A model generated the notes under the pieces. That model worked only from the letters and a program-made list of their open reading frames with translations, was not told the DNA's origin and did no database searches. From the NCBI GenBank assembly GCA_902782505.1, contig CACZNO010000086.1:1-5910 (forward strand): DNA of 5,910 bases. The letters are read 5' to 3'. Within the stretch, counting starts at the first letter, position 1. Each line of letters starts with the position of its first letter. Made by a program: the position numbers and the translations under genes. This DNA comes from an uncultured Erysipelotrichaceae bacterium. Its GTDB lineage: Bacteria > Bacillota_I > Bacilli_A > Erysipelotrichales > Erysipelotrichaceae. Shown here piece by piece: positions 5,097 to 5,910 of the stretch.

Positions 5097-5910
5097 ATGG
5101 CAGACGTAAAGTTAATCAATATCAAGAAAGTATATCCGTTTACCGAAAACAAGAAAGACCGGAAAGCGGAAAGCAAGAAAAAAACCAACCTGCAGATCAC
5201 CAAGGAAGGTGTGGTCGCGGTGCAGGAATTCAATCTGGATATCGCGGATAAGGAATTCATCGTTCTGGTCGGTCCTTCGGGATGCGGCAAGTCCACGACC
5301 CTGCGTATGATCGCGGGGCTGGAAGAAATTACCTCCGGCGAACTTCTGATCGACGGGGAATTCATGAACGACGTGGCGCCGAAAGACCGTGATATCGCCA
5401 TGGTATTCCAGTCCTATGCGTTGTATCCGCATATGACCGTTTACGACAATATGGCGTATTCCCTGAAGATCCGTCATATGCCGAAGGCGGAGATCGAACG
5501 CCGCGTGAACGAAGCGGCGGAGATCCTGGATATCACCCAGTATCTGAAGCGGAAACCGAGAGCGTTATCCGGCGGACAAAGACAGCGTGTAGCGATCGGC
5601 CGTGCCATCGTCCGTGATCCGAAGGTATTGCTGATGGACGAACCGTTAAGTAACCTGGACGCGAAGTTAAGAAACCAGATGCGTGCGGAAATCATCAAGC
5701 TGCGCAAGCGCATCGATACGACGTTTGTGTACGTCACCCACGACCAGACTGAAGCGATGACCTTGGGCGACCGCATCGTCGTCATGAAGGACGGTTTCAT
5801 TCAGCAGATCGGCACTCCGCAGGAAGTCTACGATCATCCGGCGAACTTATTCGTATCGGGTTTCATCGGCACGCCGCAGATGAACTACTTCGATGCGCGT
5901 CTGGAAAAGA
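5097..5910 (+). CDS. Sugar ABC transporter ATPase, MsmK/UgpC type (C-terminus outside window)
   Basis: ATP-hydrolysing subunit that drives the importer from the cytoplasmic side. The window holds 271 codons; the family has about 370-400 residues, so most of the C-terminal OB-fold regulatory domain is missing because of the window edge. All nucleotide-binding motifs are intact: Walker [10 protein letters not shown] (59-67), Q-loop Q105, signature LSGGQRQR (157-164), Walker B VLLMDEP with D181 and E182, D-loop SNLD (185-188) and switch H215 in THDQTEAM. The aromatic A-loop residue is probably Y13. Between the first strand and VVAVQEFNL (39-47) there is an extra Lys-rich segment of about 22 residues (about 15-38) that Bacillus-type MsmX lacks; similar inserts are common in clostridial homologues. 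Many Bacillota use one shared ATPase for several sugar importers, so having one in this operon suggests either a dedicated subunit or the shared one located here. Confidence 0.94.
   Translation, partial: MADVKLINIKKVYPFTENKKDRKAESKKKTNLQITKEGVVAVQEFNLDIADKEFIVLVGPSGCGKSTTLRMIAGLEEITSGELLIDGEFMNDVAPKDRDIAMVFQSYALYPHMTVYDNMAYSLKIRHMPKAEIERRVNEAAEILDITQYLKRKPRALSGGQRQRVAIGRAIVRDPKVLLMDEPLSNLDAKLRNQMRAEIIKLRKRIDTTFVYVTHDQTEAMTLGDRIVVMKDGFIQQIGTPQEVYDHPANLFVSGFIGTPQMNYFDARLEK

Noticed and set aside
5027..5477. Two minus-strand open frames (5027-5401 and 5112-5477)
   Set aside because: Both are shadows of the permease 2 end and the ATPase, whose motifs are all intact on the plus strand.

Overview
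The window looks like part of a cello-oligosaccharide utilisation locus from a Bacillota (Firmicutes) bacterium, probably an anaerobic gut or rumen member with a genome near 50% GC. The reasons are strong AGGAGG-type ribosome binding sites, a typical Gram-positive lipobox on the binding protein, a cre-type (CcpA) motif, and close resemblance of the proteins to clostridial or Erysipelotrichia-like CUT1 transporters and to clostridial cellobiose phosphorylase. Placement below phylum level is a guess.

Layout: positions 1-1572 hold the first 524 codons of a minus-strand GH94 cellobiose phosphorylase whose C-terminal third lies outside the window. Positions 1573-1833 are a divergent, A/T-tract-rich control region. 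It carries a candidate extended -10 promoter for the plus-strand operon, a weaker candidate promoter for the phosphorylase, two related LacI-family-like operators (one just downstream of each promoter), a cre-like site between them, and a 16-bp direct repeat. Positions 1834-5910 hold a plus-strand ABC importer operon: a sugar-binding lipoprotein (1834-3171), an internal terminator followed by a second perfect stem-loop (3190-3260), two permease subunits (3281-4216 and 4227-5087), and an MsmK/UgpC-type ATPase starting at 5097 and cut by the window end.

How it would work (inference): the lipoprotein captures cellobiose or short cellodextrins outside the membrane, the two permeases and the ATPase import them, and the cytoplasmic phosphorylase splits cellobiose with inorganic phosphate into glucose 1-phosphate and glucose, which saves an ATP. 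A local LacI-type regulator, not encoded here, and CcpA would control both arms together. The hairpin pair after the binding-protein gene would keep the binding protein more abundant than the membrane subunits.

No RNA gene, CRISPR array, insertion sequence or clearly novel system was seen. The most interesting material is regulatory: the paired operators, the direct repeat and the tandem stem-loops.
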